A stretch of 64,000 bases of DNA, taken from the NCBI GenBank assembly GCA_963792785.1, contig CAWBXO010000002.1, forward strand, positions 682,001 to 746,000. The letters run 5' to 3'. Position numbers and translations under genes: made by a program. Within the stretch, counting starts at the first letter, position 1, and the number at the start of each line of letters is the position of its first letter. This document shows positions 36,767-45,441 of this stretch, piece by piece. The stretch is from CAWIMX01 sp963792785 (GTDB taxonomy: Bacteria > Acidobacteriota > Vicinamibacteria > Vicinamibacterales > CAVVIG01). Under the pieces are notes generated by a model. The model made no database searches, had not been told where the DNA came from, and saw only the letters and a list, made by a program, of their open reading frames with translations.

Positions 36767-37600
36767 CGCGAGGGCGATGCGGTCGATGCCCTGGAGATCG
36801 CGTCGCATGCCGGCCATTGTGAGGCCGGGCGTGCCCGAGATCAACTGGCTGACGGCGTGGGCCTGGCCTGCGCCGAATTCGAGGATCAGCACGCCGCCGC
36901 GCGAGAGGTGGGCCGGCGCCGCGGCGACGAGGCGGCGGATCACGGCCAGGCCGTCGGCGCCGGCAAAGAGCGCCGTCGCCGGCTCGAACGCTCCCACTTC
37001 GGGCGCCAGCGTGGCGCGGGCGGCGTCGGGCACGTATGGAGGGTTCGCCACGATCAGGTCCAGCGGACCCGCGTCCGGGTCGAGCAGGTCCGTGCGGGCG
37101 AACGCGATCGCGGACGAGACACCGTGCCGCTCGGCGTTGGCGCGCGCCACGGCGAGCGCCGCGTCGGACACATCGGTCGCCACGAGACGCGCGGCCGGAC
37201 GCTCGCAGGCGATCGTGATCGCGAGGCAGCCGCTGCCCGTGCCGATGTCGGCGGCCCGGGCCGGTGGCGGCAGCTCGAGCGCGGCCTCGATGACGAGCTC
37301 GGTCTCCGGGCGCGGCACGAGCACGGCGGGTGACACGGTGAAGGTGCGATTCCAGAATTCGCGCTCGCCGAGGATGTAGGCGAGGGGCTCGCGGCGCTCG
37401 CGGCGCGACACCAGCAGCTCGTAGGCGCCGGGGAACTGCGGCGGCGCCGGTTCCCGGGAAGACGCGAGGAACACGGCCGTGTTCCAGCCGAGGGCGCGCT
37501 CGGCGAGCAGCCGCGCGTCGAGCCCGGCTTCATCGTCCGGGATCCCGGCCGCGCACAGGCGCCGCCGCGCGGCCGCGACGTGATCCGTGATTCGACCCAC
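36755..37600 (-). CDS. prmC: Peptide chain release factor glutamine methyltransferase
   Basis: PrmC methylates the Gln of the GGQ motif in release factors RF1 and RF2. The 281-residue protein has the N-terminal helical domain with FWNRTFTVSPAVLVPRPETE, the SAM-binding AADIGTGSGCLAITIA and the catalytic VANPPYVPDAARATL. It is directly downstream of prfA, which encodes its substrate. The final codons lie inside the GGTGCTCA repeat array. Confidence 0.95.
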   Translation of the reverse strand: MGRITDHVAAARRRLCAAGIPDDEAGLDARLLAERALGWNTAVFLASSREPAPPQFPGAYELLVSRRERREPLAYILGEREFWNRTFTVSPAVLVPRPETELVIEAALELPPPARAADIGTGSGCLAITIACERPAARLVATDVSDAALAVARANAERHGVSSAIAFARTDLLDPDAGPLDLIVANPPYVPDAARATLAPEVGAFEPATALFAGADGLAVIRRLVAAAPAHLSRGGVLILEFGAGQAHAVSQLISGTPGLTMAGMRRDLQGIDRIALAHRT

Positions 37601-37632
37601 CTGGCCTACCAGCCCACCTGACCCACGCGCCC
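37600..37632. repeat. Short-word tract, CCCACCTG type, between prfA and prmC
   Basis: The 33-nt spacer is built of CCCACCTG/CCTACC/TGACCCAC words (ACCCACCTGGCCTACCAGCC then CACCTGACCCACG). It shares its word with the array at 40984-41156. Confidence 0.6.
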
Positions 37633-37633
37633 G

Positions 37634-38707
37634 TTAGGAGACGGCCGTGGCGTCTTTCAGTTTTTCGGACGTGTAGTGCGTGACGACCTGATCGAGGAGC
37701 TCGGTGAGGTCGCCGTTCAGGACGTTCACGAGCTGGTGCGTCGTGAAGTTGACGCGGTGATCCGTAATCCGGCTTTGCGGGAAGTTGTACGTGCGGATCT
37801 TCTCCGACCGCTCGCCGGTGCCGACCTGGCTGCGCCGATCCTTCGCGATGGCTTCCTGCTGCTTGCGCAGTTCCATTTCGTACAGCCGCGACCGCAGCAC
37901 CTTCATGGCCTTGGAGCGGTTCTTGATCTGCGACTTCTCGTCCTGCTGCGACACGACCACGCCGGTCGGCAGGTGCGTGATGCGCACCGCGGAGTACGTC
38001 GTGTTCACGCTCTGGCCGCCGGGCCCGCTCGAGCAGAACGTGTCGATGCGCAGATCCTTGTCGTTGATCTGGACGTCCACTTCCTCGGCTTCCGGCAGCA
38101 CCGCGACCGTGGCCGTGGAGGTGTGGATGCGGCCGCTCGCCTCGGTGGCCGGCACGCGCTGCACGCGGTGCACGCCGCTCTCGTATTTGAGCCGGCTGTA
38201 GGCGCCGCGGCCCTCGATGGTGGCGATCACTTCTTTCAGCCCGCCGACGCCCGTGTCGCTCGACGACATCACCTCGAGCTTCCAGCCCTGCCGCTCGGCG
38301 AATTTGCTGTACATCCGGAACAGCTCGCCCGCGAAGAGCGCCGCTTCGTCGCCGCCGGTGCCGGCGCGAATCTCGAGCATGACGTTCTTCTGGTCGTTCG
38401 GATCCTTGGGCACGAGCAGGATCTTGAGCTGGCCGAGCAGCATGTCGCGCTTCTCGGTGAGCGCCTTCACTTCCGGCGCCGCCAGCTCCCGCATGTCGGG
38501 ATCGCTCGACCCCGCCAGCTCTTCGGACTCGGCGAGGTCCTTGAGGACCGTCCTGTACTCGCGGAAGCAGTCCACGAGCTCCTGCAGCTCGGCGAGCGCC
38601 TTGGCGTGCTTCCGGTACTCCGCCTGCTCGCTCTGCACCTCGGGCGTCCCGAGCAGCACGCTCAGCTCGTTGTACCGCCGTTCGACGTCTTCGAGTTTGT
38701 CAAACAT
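37634..38707 (-). CDS. prfA: Peptide chain release factor 1
   Basis: RF1 reads UAA and UAG stop codons and releases the peptide. The 357-residue protein has the normal RF1 layout, with the GGQ motif in CSSGPGGQSVNTTYSAVRIT (catalytic domain) and a coiled-coil N-terminal domain starting MFDKLEDVERRYNELSVLLG. The prfA-prmC order puts the enzyme and its substrate together. The coding sequence ends TAA or TAG within the run after KLKDATAVS. A large repeat hairpin lies upstream. Confidence 0.97.
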   Translation of the reverse strand: MFDKLEDVERRYNELSVLLGTPEVQSEQAEYRKHAKALAELQELVDCFREYRTVLKDLAESEELAGSSDPDMRELAAPEVKALTEKRDMLLGQLKILLVPKDPNDQKNVMLEIRAGTGGDEAALFAGELFRMYSKFAERQGWKLEVMSSSDTGVGGLKEVIATIEGRGAYSRLKYESGVHRVQRVPATEASGRIHTSTATVAVLPEAEEVDVQINDKDLRIDTFCSSGPGGQSVNTTYSAVRITHLPTGVVVSQQDEKSQIKNRSKAMKVLRSRLYEMELRKQQEAIAKDRRSQVGTGERSEKIRTYNFPQSRITDHRVNFTTHQLVNVLNGDLTELLDQVVTHYTSEKLKDATAVS

Positions 38708-38721
38708 AGAGAACTGACGCT

Positions 38722-38890
38722 GCGGTTCTAAAGGTTCTGATGGTTCTGGGGGTTCTGAAGGTCGGGTTCCGAAGGTTCAGTGTTCAAGGTTCCAGGTTCC
38801 AATCGAACCTCCTGACCCGTCGAACCTTCAGAATCCGACCTGAGAACCCGACCTTCAGAACCCCCAGAACCTTTGGAACCCTTAGAACCT
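38722..38890. repeat. Short-word array with a perfect 28-bp inverted repeat, GGTTCTGA type
   Basis: The spacer between moaD and prfA is built of GGTTCTGA/GGTTCCGA/GGTTCAG words on the left and the reverse complement on the right. Positions 38742-38769 and 38844-38871 are a perfect 28-bp inverted repeat. The intervening 74 nt also consist of such words, and less perfect outer copies (GGTTCTAA, CTTAGAACC) extend it. Confidence 0.92.
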
Positions 38891-38899
38891 CTCGATCCG

Positions 38900-39139
38900 C
38901 TATCCCCCCGATACCGGCGGCAGAAACGCGACTTCGTCGCCGTCGTGGATTTCGCGATCCATCCGGGCGTAGTCGGCGTTGACGGCGCTCGACATCGACC
39001 GCTCGTAGGCGGCCAGCCCTGGAAACTCCTGCGCGAGCGCCCGCCACAGCGACGCGACCGTCGCGCCGGGCGCGGCCTCGCGGGTCAACTCGGCGCCGCC
39101 GGCGATGTCGCGGAGCCGCGCGAACAGCCGCACCGTCAC
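38900..39139 (-). CDS. moaD: Molybdopterin synthase small subunit (MoaD)
   Basis: MoaD is the sulfur carrier of molybdopterin synthase. The 79-residue ubiquitin-like protein has VRLFARLRDIAGGAELT at the N-terminus and ends in the Gly-Gly (PPVSGG) needed for thiocarboxylation. I chose GTG 39139 because it overlaps the moaE stop as GTGA; a second in-frame GTG follows two codons later. Together with MoaE it forms the synthase. No MoaA or MoaC is in the window. Confidence 0.9.
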   Translation of the reverse strand: MTVRLFARLRDIAGGAELTREAAPGATVASLWRALAQEFPGLAAYERSMSSAVNADYARMDREIHDGDEVAFLPPVSGG

Positions 39140-39618
39140 GCGCAAGAAATTCTCTCCGCCTCGGCGCGCGCGGCCTGATCGTCGGGATCCGCCGTCGCTC
39201 CCTCGATCCACACGTCGCCGCCGTCGAAGAACTCGCGCTTCCAGATCGGCGCGATTTGCTTCACGCGCTCGATCGCATAGCGGCACGCGTGGAAGGCGTG
39301 CGCCCGATGGGGTGATGCCGCGACGATCGCCACGCTGGCCTCGCCGATCTCGAGCCGCCCGACGCGATGGTGCAGCGCGAACGTCACATCGTTCCAGCGC
39401 TCCGCGATTTCCGCCGCGATGCGCTCGAAGCTTCTGACCGCCAGCGGCTCGTACGCCTCGTACTCGAGGTGGCGCACCTGCCGTCCGGCGTTGTGATCGC
39501 GCACGAGACCGAGGAACGTCACGACAGCGCCGTCGGCGCCCGTCGGCCCGACCGCCGCGATGAGGCGATCCAGATCCAGCGCGGCCGGCCCAATCGCCAG
39601 CAGCGGCGCCGCGTTCAT
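39136..39618 (-). CDS. moaE: Molybdopterin synthase catalytic subunit (MoaE)
   Basis: MoaE transfers sulfur from MoaD to precursor Z to make molybdopterin. The 160-residue protein contains GAVVTFLGLVRDHNAGRQV, YEAYEPLAVRSFERIA, HRVGRLEIGEASVAIV and the conserved VKQIAPIWKREFFDGG with its catalytic Lys residues. ATG 39618 overlaps the thiD stop (ATGA). A TATACT hexamer ends 6 nt upstream, but it lies inside thiD codons and may be coincidental. Confidence 0.95.
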   Translation of the reverse strand: MNAAPLLAIGPAALDLDRLIAAVGPTGADGAVVTFLGLVRDHNAGRQVRHLEYEAYEPLAVRSFERIAAEIAERWNDVTFALHHRVGRLEIGEASVAIVAASPHRAHAFHACRYAIERVKQIAPIWKREFFDGGDVWIEGATADPDDQAARAEAERISCA

Positions 39619-40412
39619 CCTTCCAGTATACCGCCCCAGAAATGGTGCAGCAGGGGCGCGCCGCCCCCGAGCACCGGCGCGTGACGGATGGCTTCGGCGA
39701 CATACGCCTGCGCGCGCGCGGCCGCGTCGGCCAGCGGGACCCCGCGCGCCAGCAGCGCCGCCACCGCCGAGGCGAACGTGCAGCCCGTGCCGTGCGCGCC
39801 CCGACCGGGCGCCCGATCGACCCGCAGTTCCGTGAACGTGTCGTCGAGCACGAGGTCGACGATCGTGCCGCCCTCGTCGTGGCCGCCCGTGATGATCACC
39901 GCGCGGGCGCCCAGGTCGCGGATGCGCTCGGCCGCGTCGCGCCGATCCGCCAGCGAGCGGATCCGACGCCCGCTCAGCGCCTCGGCCTCGGGTAAGTTGG
40001 GCGTCACCACGCGCGCCAGCGGCAGCAGCTCCGTCAGCAGCATCTGCACGCCGTCGTCGTCCAGGAGGCGGACGCCGCTCTTCGACACGAGCACCGGATC
40101 GACGACGACCGACGGCAGCTCGAGGTCCTGGATGGCCGCCGCGACGGCCTCGACGATCGCGGCGTTGGCCAGCATGCCGGTCTTGACGGCCTGAATCGGG
40201 ATGTCGCTTGCCACCGCCTCGATCTGCGCCTCGACCAGATCGGCCGGCAGCGCGAGCGACGCGATGATGCCCGACGTGCTCTGCGCCGTGATCGCCGTGA
40301 CGGCCGACACGCCGTACACGCCGAACGCCGCGAAGGTCTTCAGGTCGGCCTGAATGCCCGCGCCGGCGCTCGAGTCGCTGCCGGCGACCGTCAGCGCGCA
40401 GACGGGCGTCAT
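39615..40412 (-). CDS. thiD: Hydroxymethylpyrimidine (phospho)kinase
   Basis: ThiD phosphorylates hydroxymethylpyrimidine (phosphate) in thiamine synthesis. The 265-residue ribokinase-fold protein has LTVAGSDSSAGAGIQADLKT at the N-terminus, the VKTGMLAN motif, and the anion-hole segment GRGAHGTGCTFASAVAALLA with the catalytic Asp region near the C-terminus. It is linked by ATGA overlaps to moaE downstream and to the methyltransferase upstream, an unusual mix of thiamine and molybdopterin genes. Confidence 0.95.
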   Translation of the reverse strand: MTPVCALTVAGSDSSAGAGIQADLKTFAAFGVYGVSAVTAITAQSTSGIIASLALPADLVEAQIEAVASDIPIQAVKTGMLANAAIVEAVAAAIQDLELPSVVVDPVLVSKSGVRLLDDDGVQMLLTELLPLARVVTPNLPEAEALSGRRIRSLADRRDAAERIRDLGARAVIITGGHDEGGTIVDLVLDDTFTELRVDRAPGRGAHGTGCTFASAVAALLARGVPLADAAARAQAYVAEAIRHAPVLGGGAPLLHHFWGGILEG

Positions 40413-41149
40413 GGTCCCGCCGCCACCGGCGTGAACACGAGCAGGTAGAGGAAGGGCGGCAGCGCCTCGCGCGAGGTGACCGAGAACCCGGCCGCCGCCG
40501 CCGCCGCGACGACCGTGTCGGGCTCAACGCGCGATTCCGGATCGGGGCCGGGCCCGCCGCCGCCGGCCGTGAACTCGACGATGCCGAGCCGGCCTCCGGG
40601 CTTGAGCGCGCGCGCGAGGTTGCGAAGCAGCGGCACGGGATCATCCATCTCGTGGAAAGTGTCCACCATCAGCTCGACGTCCACCCCCGGGGGCAGCGCC
40701 GGATCGCTCGGCGTGCCGAGCACCGTCCGGACGTTGCGCAGGTCCTCGCGGGCGACGCGGCGGTTGGTCGCCTCGATCATGAGCGGCTGGATGTCCTCCG
40801 CGTACACGAGGCCATTCGGGCCGACGCGCCGCGCCAGGCGAATCGTGAACCACCCGCCGCCTGCGCCGATGTCCGCCACCACGGAACCCTCGGCGATGCC
40901 GAGCGTGTCCATGATCAGATCCGGCTTCTGCCACTCGTCGCGATCCGGGGCCTCGAGCAGGCCGAGGTCCTGCGGAGGGAAGAGATGGCGGGACTGGACG
41001 GATGGGGCGGGTTGGGCCGGTGAGGCGGGTTGGGCCGGTTGAGCGGGTGAGGCGGGTGGGTTTCCGCACGCCGCCGCCAGCGCGATCACCCCCACCAGAC
41101 CCACCCGGCCGACCTGACCTACTTGACCTACCTGACCCAAGTGACCCAC
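40409..41149 (-). CDS. Predicted lipoprotein with a class I SAM methyltransferase domain
   Basis: The mature domain (about residues 55-246) is a SAM-dependent methyltransferase of UbiE/MenG type: DEWQKPDLIMDTLG, the SAM motif VVADIGAGGGWFTIRLA, GLVYAEDIQPLMIEAT and LMVDTFHEMDDP. Upstream the frame has a hydrophobic stretch and the lipobox-like LAAAC (VGVIALAAAC), followed by a Pro/Ala/Gln linker, implying export as a lipoprotein. That is odd because SAM is cytoplasmic. The start is uncertain: GTG 41149 is used here, but the first 20 or so residues are Gly/Gln/Val words encoded by the repeat array, and GTG 41104 is an alternative. It overlaps thiD by 4 nt and follows fumC. Confidence 0.7.
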   Translation of the reverse strand: MGHLGQVGQVGQVGRVGLVGVIALAAACGNPPASPAQPAQPASPAQPAPSVQSRHLFPPQDLGLLEAPDRDEWQKPDLIMDTLGIAEGSVVADIGAGGGWFTIRLARRVGPNGLVYAEDIQPLMIEATNRRVAREDLRNVRTVLGTPSDPALPPGVDVELMVDTFHEMDDPVPLLRNLARALKPGGRLGIVEFTAGGGGPGPDPESRVEPDTVVAAAAAAGFSVTSREALPPFLYLLVFTPVAAGP

Positions 41150-41154
41150 CTGCC

Positions 41155-41156
<2 letters not shown>
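40984..41156. repeat. Short-word arrays flanking the methyltransferase lipobox
   Basis: The left part (40984-41062) is built of GGGTTGGGCCGGT/GAGGCGGG words and the right part (41093-41156) of GACCTACCT/GACCCACC words. Both are inside or next to the 5' coding region of the methyltransferase gene and reach the fumC stop. They encode, on the minus strand, GQVGQVGQV before the lipobox and PAQPAQPASPAQPA after it. Confidence 0.8.
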
Positions 41157-42555
<1,399 letters not shown>

Positions 42556-42571
42556 GTTCGTCTCCACCCGA

Positions 42572-42579
42572 ATTATACT
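42572..42579. promoter_or_regulatory. Overlapping divergent -10 elements between the two fumarase genes
   Basis: ATTATACT contains TATACT on the plus strand (42574-42579), ending 8 nt before the class I fumarase ATG at 42588, and TATAAT on the minus strand (42577-42572), about 16 nt before the fumC ATG. One symmetric 8-bp element could fire both genes. No clear -35. Confidence 0.6.
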
Positions 42580-42587
42580 GGGCCGTT

Positions 42588-44105
42588 ATGCTGCCTGCCT
42601 TCTTCGACAGCGTCCTCGAGCTCATTACCCAGACGTCGACGAACCTGCCGCCCGACGTCCGGGCCGCCATGAAACACGCCGTGTCCGCCGAGCCGGCCGG
42701 CACGCGGGCCTCGCAGGCGCTGACGATCATCGCCCAGAATATCGACCTGGCGGTGGACGCCGAGGGCGCCATCTGCCAGGACACCGGCATGCCGACCTTC
42801 GAGGTCCGCGTGCCTGTCGGGGCCAATCAGATCTGGATGCGCCAGCAAATCCGCGAGGCCATTGTCGAGGCCACGCGCCGCGGCAAGCTGCGGCCGAACT
42901 CGGTGGACTCCATCACCGGGAAGAACTCCGGCGACAACCTCGGCCCCGGCACGCCGATCATCCATTTCGATCAGTGGGAGCGGGACGACATCGAGATCAA
43001 GCTGATCCTGAAGGGCGGCGGCTGCGAGAACACCAACGCGCAGTACGCGCTGCCCGTCGAGCTGCCGCACCTCGGCCGCGCCGATCGCACGCTCGACGGC
43101 GTGCGGAAATGCATCCTCCATGCGGTCTGGCAGGCGCAGGGGAAGGGCTGCAGCCCGGGCGCGGTCGGCGTCTGCGTCGGCGGCGATCGCACGTCGGGCT
43201 ACCTGCACGCGAAGGAGCAGCTGTTCCGCACGCTGGACGACGTGAATCCCGATTCGCGGCTCGCCGAGGTCGAGGCCGCCGTGATGGGGACGGTCAACGG
43301 GCTCGGGATCGGCGCGATGGGCTTTGGCGGCAAGGTCACGTTGATCGGCTGCAAGATCGGCGCGCTCAACCGCCTGCCCGCGAGCTTCTTCGTGTCCGTG
43401 GCGTACGACTGCTGGGCGTTCCGTCGCCTCGGCGTCGCGCTCGACCCGGCCACCGGCGCGATCCGCCGCTGGCTGTACCGCGACCCGTCGCATCCGGTGA
43501 TCCCGATGCTCGACCAGGCCGGATTCCAGCGCACCGGCCGCGAGGTCGCGCTCGAGGCGCCGATCAGCGACGCGCAGATCCGGTCGCTCGAGGTGGGCGA
43601 CGTCGTGATGATCTCGGGCCGGATGTTCACGGGCCGTGACGCGGTGCACGCCCATCTCATGAAGCACGAGCCGCCGGTCGACCTGCGGGGATCGGTGCTC
43701 TATCACTGCGGGCCCGTCGTCCAGAAGGACGGCGACGCGTGGCGCGTGACGGCCGCGGGCCCGACGACGAGCATTCGCGAGGAACCGTACCAGGGCGAGA
43801 TCATCCGGCGCTACGGCGTGCGCGCGGTGATCGGCAAGGGCGGCATGGGCGCCAAGACGCTGGCCGCGCTCCAGGAGCACGGCGCCGTCTACCTGAACGC
43901 CATCGGCGGCGCGGCCCAGTTCTACGCGCGCGCGATCACCGCCGTGGACGACGTGTCGCTGCTCGAGTTCGGGACACCCGAGGCGATGTGGCACCTGCGC
44001 GTGAAGGACTTCCCGGCGATCGTCACGATGGACGCGCACGGCCACAGCCTGCACCAGGACGTCGAGGATGAATCGGGGCGGAACCTGGAAGTCGTCAGTC
44101 GCTAG
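42588..44105 (+). CDS. fumA: Class I fumarate hydratase, fused alpha and beta
   Basis: This oxygen-sensitive, [4Fe-4S] fumarase performs the same reaction as FumC. The 505-residue protein fuses the two class I domains: N-terminal CQDTGMPTFEVRVPVG, KGGGCENTNAQYAL and CSPGAVGVCVGGD supply the cluster cysteines, and the C-terminal domain has MISGRMFTGRDAVHAHL and GKGGMGAKTLAALQEHGAVYLN. ATG 42588 has a -10 8 nt upstream and no Shine-Dalgarno, so the mRNA is probably leaderless. The last codons (VVSR then TAG) are spelled by the AGTCGCT repeat. Two unrelated fumarases side by side suggest an oxygen- or iron-dependent switch, which is inference. Confidence 0.93.
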   Translation: MLPAFFDSVLELITQTSTNLPPDVRAAMKHAVSAEPAGTRASQALTIIAQNIDLAVDAEGAICQDTGMPTFEVRVPVGANQIWMRQQIREAIVEATRRGKLRPNSVDSITGKNSGDNLGPGTPIIHFDQWERDDIEIKLILKGGGCENTNAQYALPVELPHLGRADRTLDGVRKCILHAVWQAQGKGCSPGAVGVCVGGDRTSGYLHAKEQLFRTLDDVNPDSRLAEVEAAVMGTVNGLGIGAMGFGGKVTLIGCKIGALNRLPASFFVSVAYDCWAFRRLGVALDPATGAIRRWLYRDPSHPVIPMLDQAGFQRTGREVALEAPISDAQIRSLEVGDVVMISGRMFTGRDAVHAHLMKHEPPVDLRGSVLYHCGPVVQKDGDAWRVTAAGPTTSIREEPYQGEIIRRYGVRAVIGKGGMGAKTLAALQEHGAVYLNAIGGAAQFYARAITAVDDVSLLEFGTPEAMWHLRVKDFPAIVTMDAHGHSLHQDVEDESGRNLEVVSR

Positions 44106-44141
44106 TCGCTAGTCGCTAGTCGGAGTCGTCCTCACGACTTC
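44088..44141. repeat. Short-word hairpin, AGTCGCT type, between convergent fumA and fdhE
   Basis: About four near-perfect copies of AGTCGCT (44098-44122) are enclosed by GAAGTCGT (44088-44095) and ACGACTTC (44134-44141), which pair perfectly. The array supplies the last codons of both convergent genes. The word is the same as in the ddl-TPR hairpin at 7688-7732. Confidence 0.85.
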
Positions 44142-45058
44142 AACGGGGCGAAATCTTTCGCCGCCGGACGGATGTAGCCGGCCTGCATCGCGGCCATGTC
44201 GAGATCCATCGTCTCGAGGTCGGTGATCGCGACGAGCGGGAAAGGGGAGAGGTCGGGCAGATCGATCGTCTTCAGGTAGCTCGAGCAGGTGGAGCAGATC
44301 TCGATCCGCCGATCCTTGCGCTCCTCGTCGGGCGCGGCGGTGCGGAAGCTCTCGTCGGCGGCGCCGCAGTGCGCGCAGGCGTATTCGCTCAGGCCCCACG
44401 TCGCGGCGCAGAACGAGCAGCGCAGCAGCTTCGTGCCGTCCACGACCTCGGCGAGCGCCGCCCACGATCCGCAGACGGGACAGTAGCCGCGTTCCCAGCC
44501 GGCGAGCGCCGGCGCGAGCGCCTCATGCGCGCCCGCGTCGGGGAACGCGACGCGCTCGAGCGCGTGCGCGAACGGGCCGACGGCGAGTTCGGCCACGAGC
44601 CACAGGAGATCGGGCGCGAGGCCGCGCTGGACGGCGCCGGTGCGGATCGCGTGCTGGTCGCGCTGGAGCGACGCGGCCGCCAGCGACCCTGCGTCGAGGC
44701 TGCCGTCGGCGATCGCGTCGTGGATGTGCCGCGCGGCGTCGCCCGCGCCGCCCTCCGCGAGCGCGTCGCACAGCGCGAGCAGCGAAGGTTGCAGGTCCGG
44801 CAGCGGCACCGGCTCGCCGGCGAGCGCCGGCACGCCGCGCCGGAGCTTGGCGGCGACGTACTTCGGCGGCAGTGAGAGCCGCGGCAGGCGTCCGGTGTCG
44901 AGATCCGCGGCCAGGTCCGCGACCAGCGTGAGCAGGCGGCGCTGGAGGTCGACGGCCGGCGCGAGCTCGGGCCGGGCCCCGGTGATGGCCGTCCAGCGGG
45001 CCTCGGCGAGGCCGATCACGGTGGCGCGCGGCACGGGCGGGACGATCACGTAGGGCAT
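44132..45058 (-). CDS. fdhE: FdhE-like formate dehydrogenase accessory protein
   Basis: FdhE-like proteins help assemble redox enzymes such as formate dehydrogenase. The 308-residue protein has an N-terminal helical domain and a C-terminal rubredoxin-like zinc or iron site with four CxxC motifs (CPVCG, CSFC, CAHCG, CSTC). ATG 45058 is used; a longer frame starting at 45097 is possible. A TATACT hexamer on the minus strand (45080-45075) ends 16 nt upstream. No formate dehydrogenase gene lies in the window, so its client is unknown and may be another oxidoreductase. It is divergent from an A-type Fe-S carrier gene. Confidence 0.82.
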   Translation of the reverse strand: MPYVIVPPVPRATVIGLAEARWTAITGARPELAPAVDLQRRLLTLVADLAADLDTGRLPRLSLPPKYVAAKLRRGVPALAGEPVPLPDLQPSLLALCDALAEGGAGDAARHIHDAIADGSLDAGSLAAASLQRDQHAIRTGAVQRGLAPDLLWLVAELAVGPFAHALERVAFPDAGAHEALAPALAGWERGYCPVCGSWAALAEVVDGTKLLRCSFCAATWGLSEYACAHCGAADESFRTAAPDEERKDRRIEICSTCSSYLKTIDLPDLSPFPLVAITDLETMDLDMAAMQAGYIRPAAKDFAPLKS

Positions 45059-45074
45059 GGGGAACCTGCCCTGC

Positions 45075-45082
45075 AGTATAAT
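45075..45082. promoter_or_regulatory. Overlapping divergent -10 elements between fdhE and the Fe-S carrier gene
   Basis: AGTATAAT contains TATAAT on the plus strand (45077-45082), about 21 nt before ATG 45104 with an AGGAG Shine-Dalgarno between, and TATACT on the minus strand (45080-45075), about 16 nt before the fdhE ATG. Both leaders would be short. Confidence 0.6.
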
Positions 45083-45103
45083 TGTGGCCAGGAGCAACGT
45101 CTA

Positions 45104-45430
45104 ATGATCAACGTATCCGAGACGGCGGCGGCCAAGATTAGCGAGCTGTTGTCCGAGGAAAACAAAGCCGGCAGCGGCCTCCGGGTGTTCGTGCAGGGCG
45201 GCGGGTGCTCGGGCTTCCAGTACGGCCTGATGATCGAGGAGAACGGCCAGGGCTCGGGCGACCAGGTGTTCGAGTCGCACGGCGTGAAGCTGTTCGTCGA
45301 TCCGATTAGCGTGCGCTACCTCACGGGCGCGGAAGTCGATTTCGTCGACACCGTGACCGGCGGGGGCTTCACGATCAAGAACCCGAACGCGACCTCGACC
45401 TGCGGCTGCGGGCAGTCGTTCAACGTCTGA
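45104..45430 (+). CDS. erpA: A-type iron-sulfur cluster carrier protein
   Basis: A-type carriers (IscA/ErpA/HesB) bind and deliver Fe-S clusters. The 108-residue protein keeps the three conserved cysteines: one in GGGCSGFQYGLMIEE and two in STCGCGQSF near the C-terminus. ErpA is the closest named family, but IscA cannot be excluded. It precedes the Fur-ferritin gene by 11 nt, giving a probable iron-related operon. Confidence 0.93.
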   Translation: MINVSETAAAKISELLSEENKAGSGLRVFVQGGGCSGFQYGLMIEENGQGSGDQVFESHGVKLFVDPISVRYLTGAEVDFVDTVTGGGFTIKNPNATSTCGCGQSFNV

Positions 45431-45441
45431 GCGGGCGCGAG

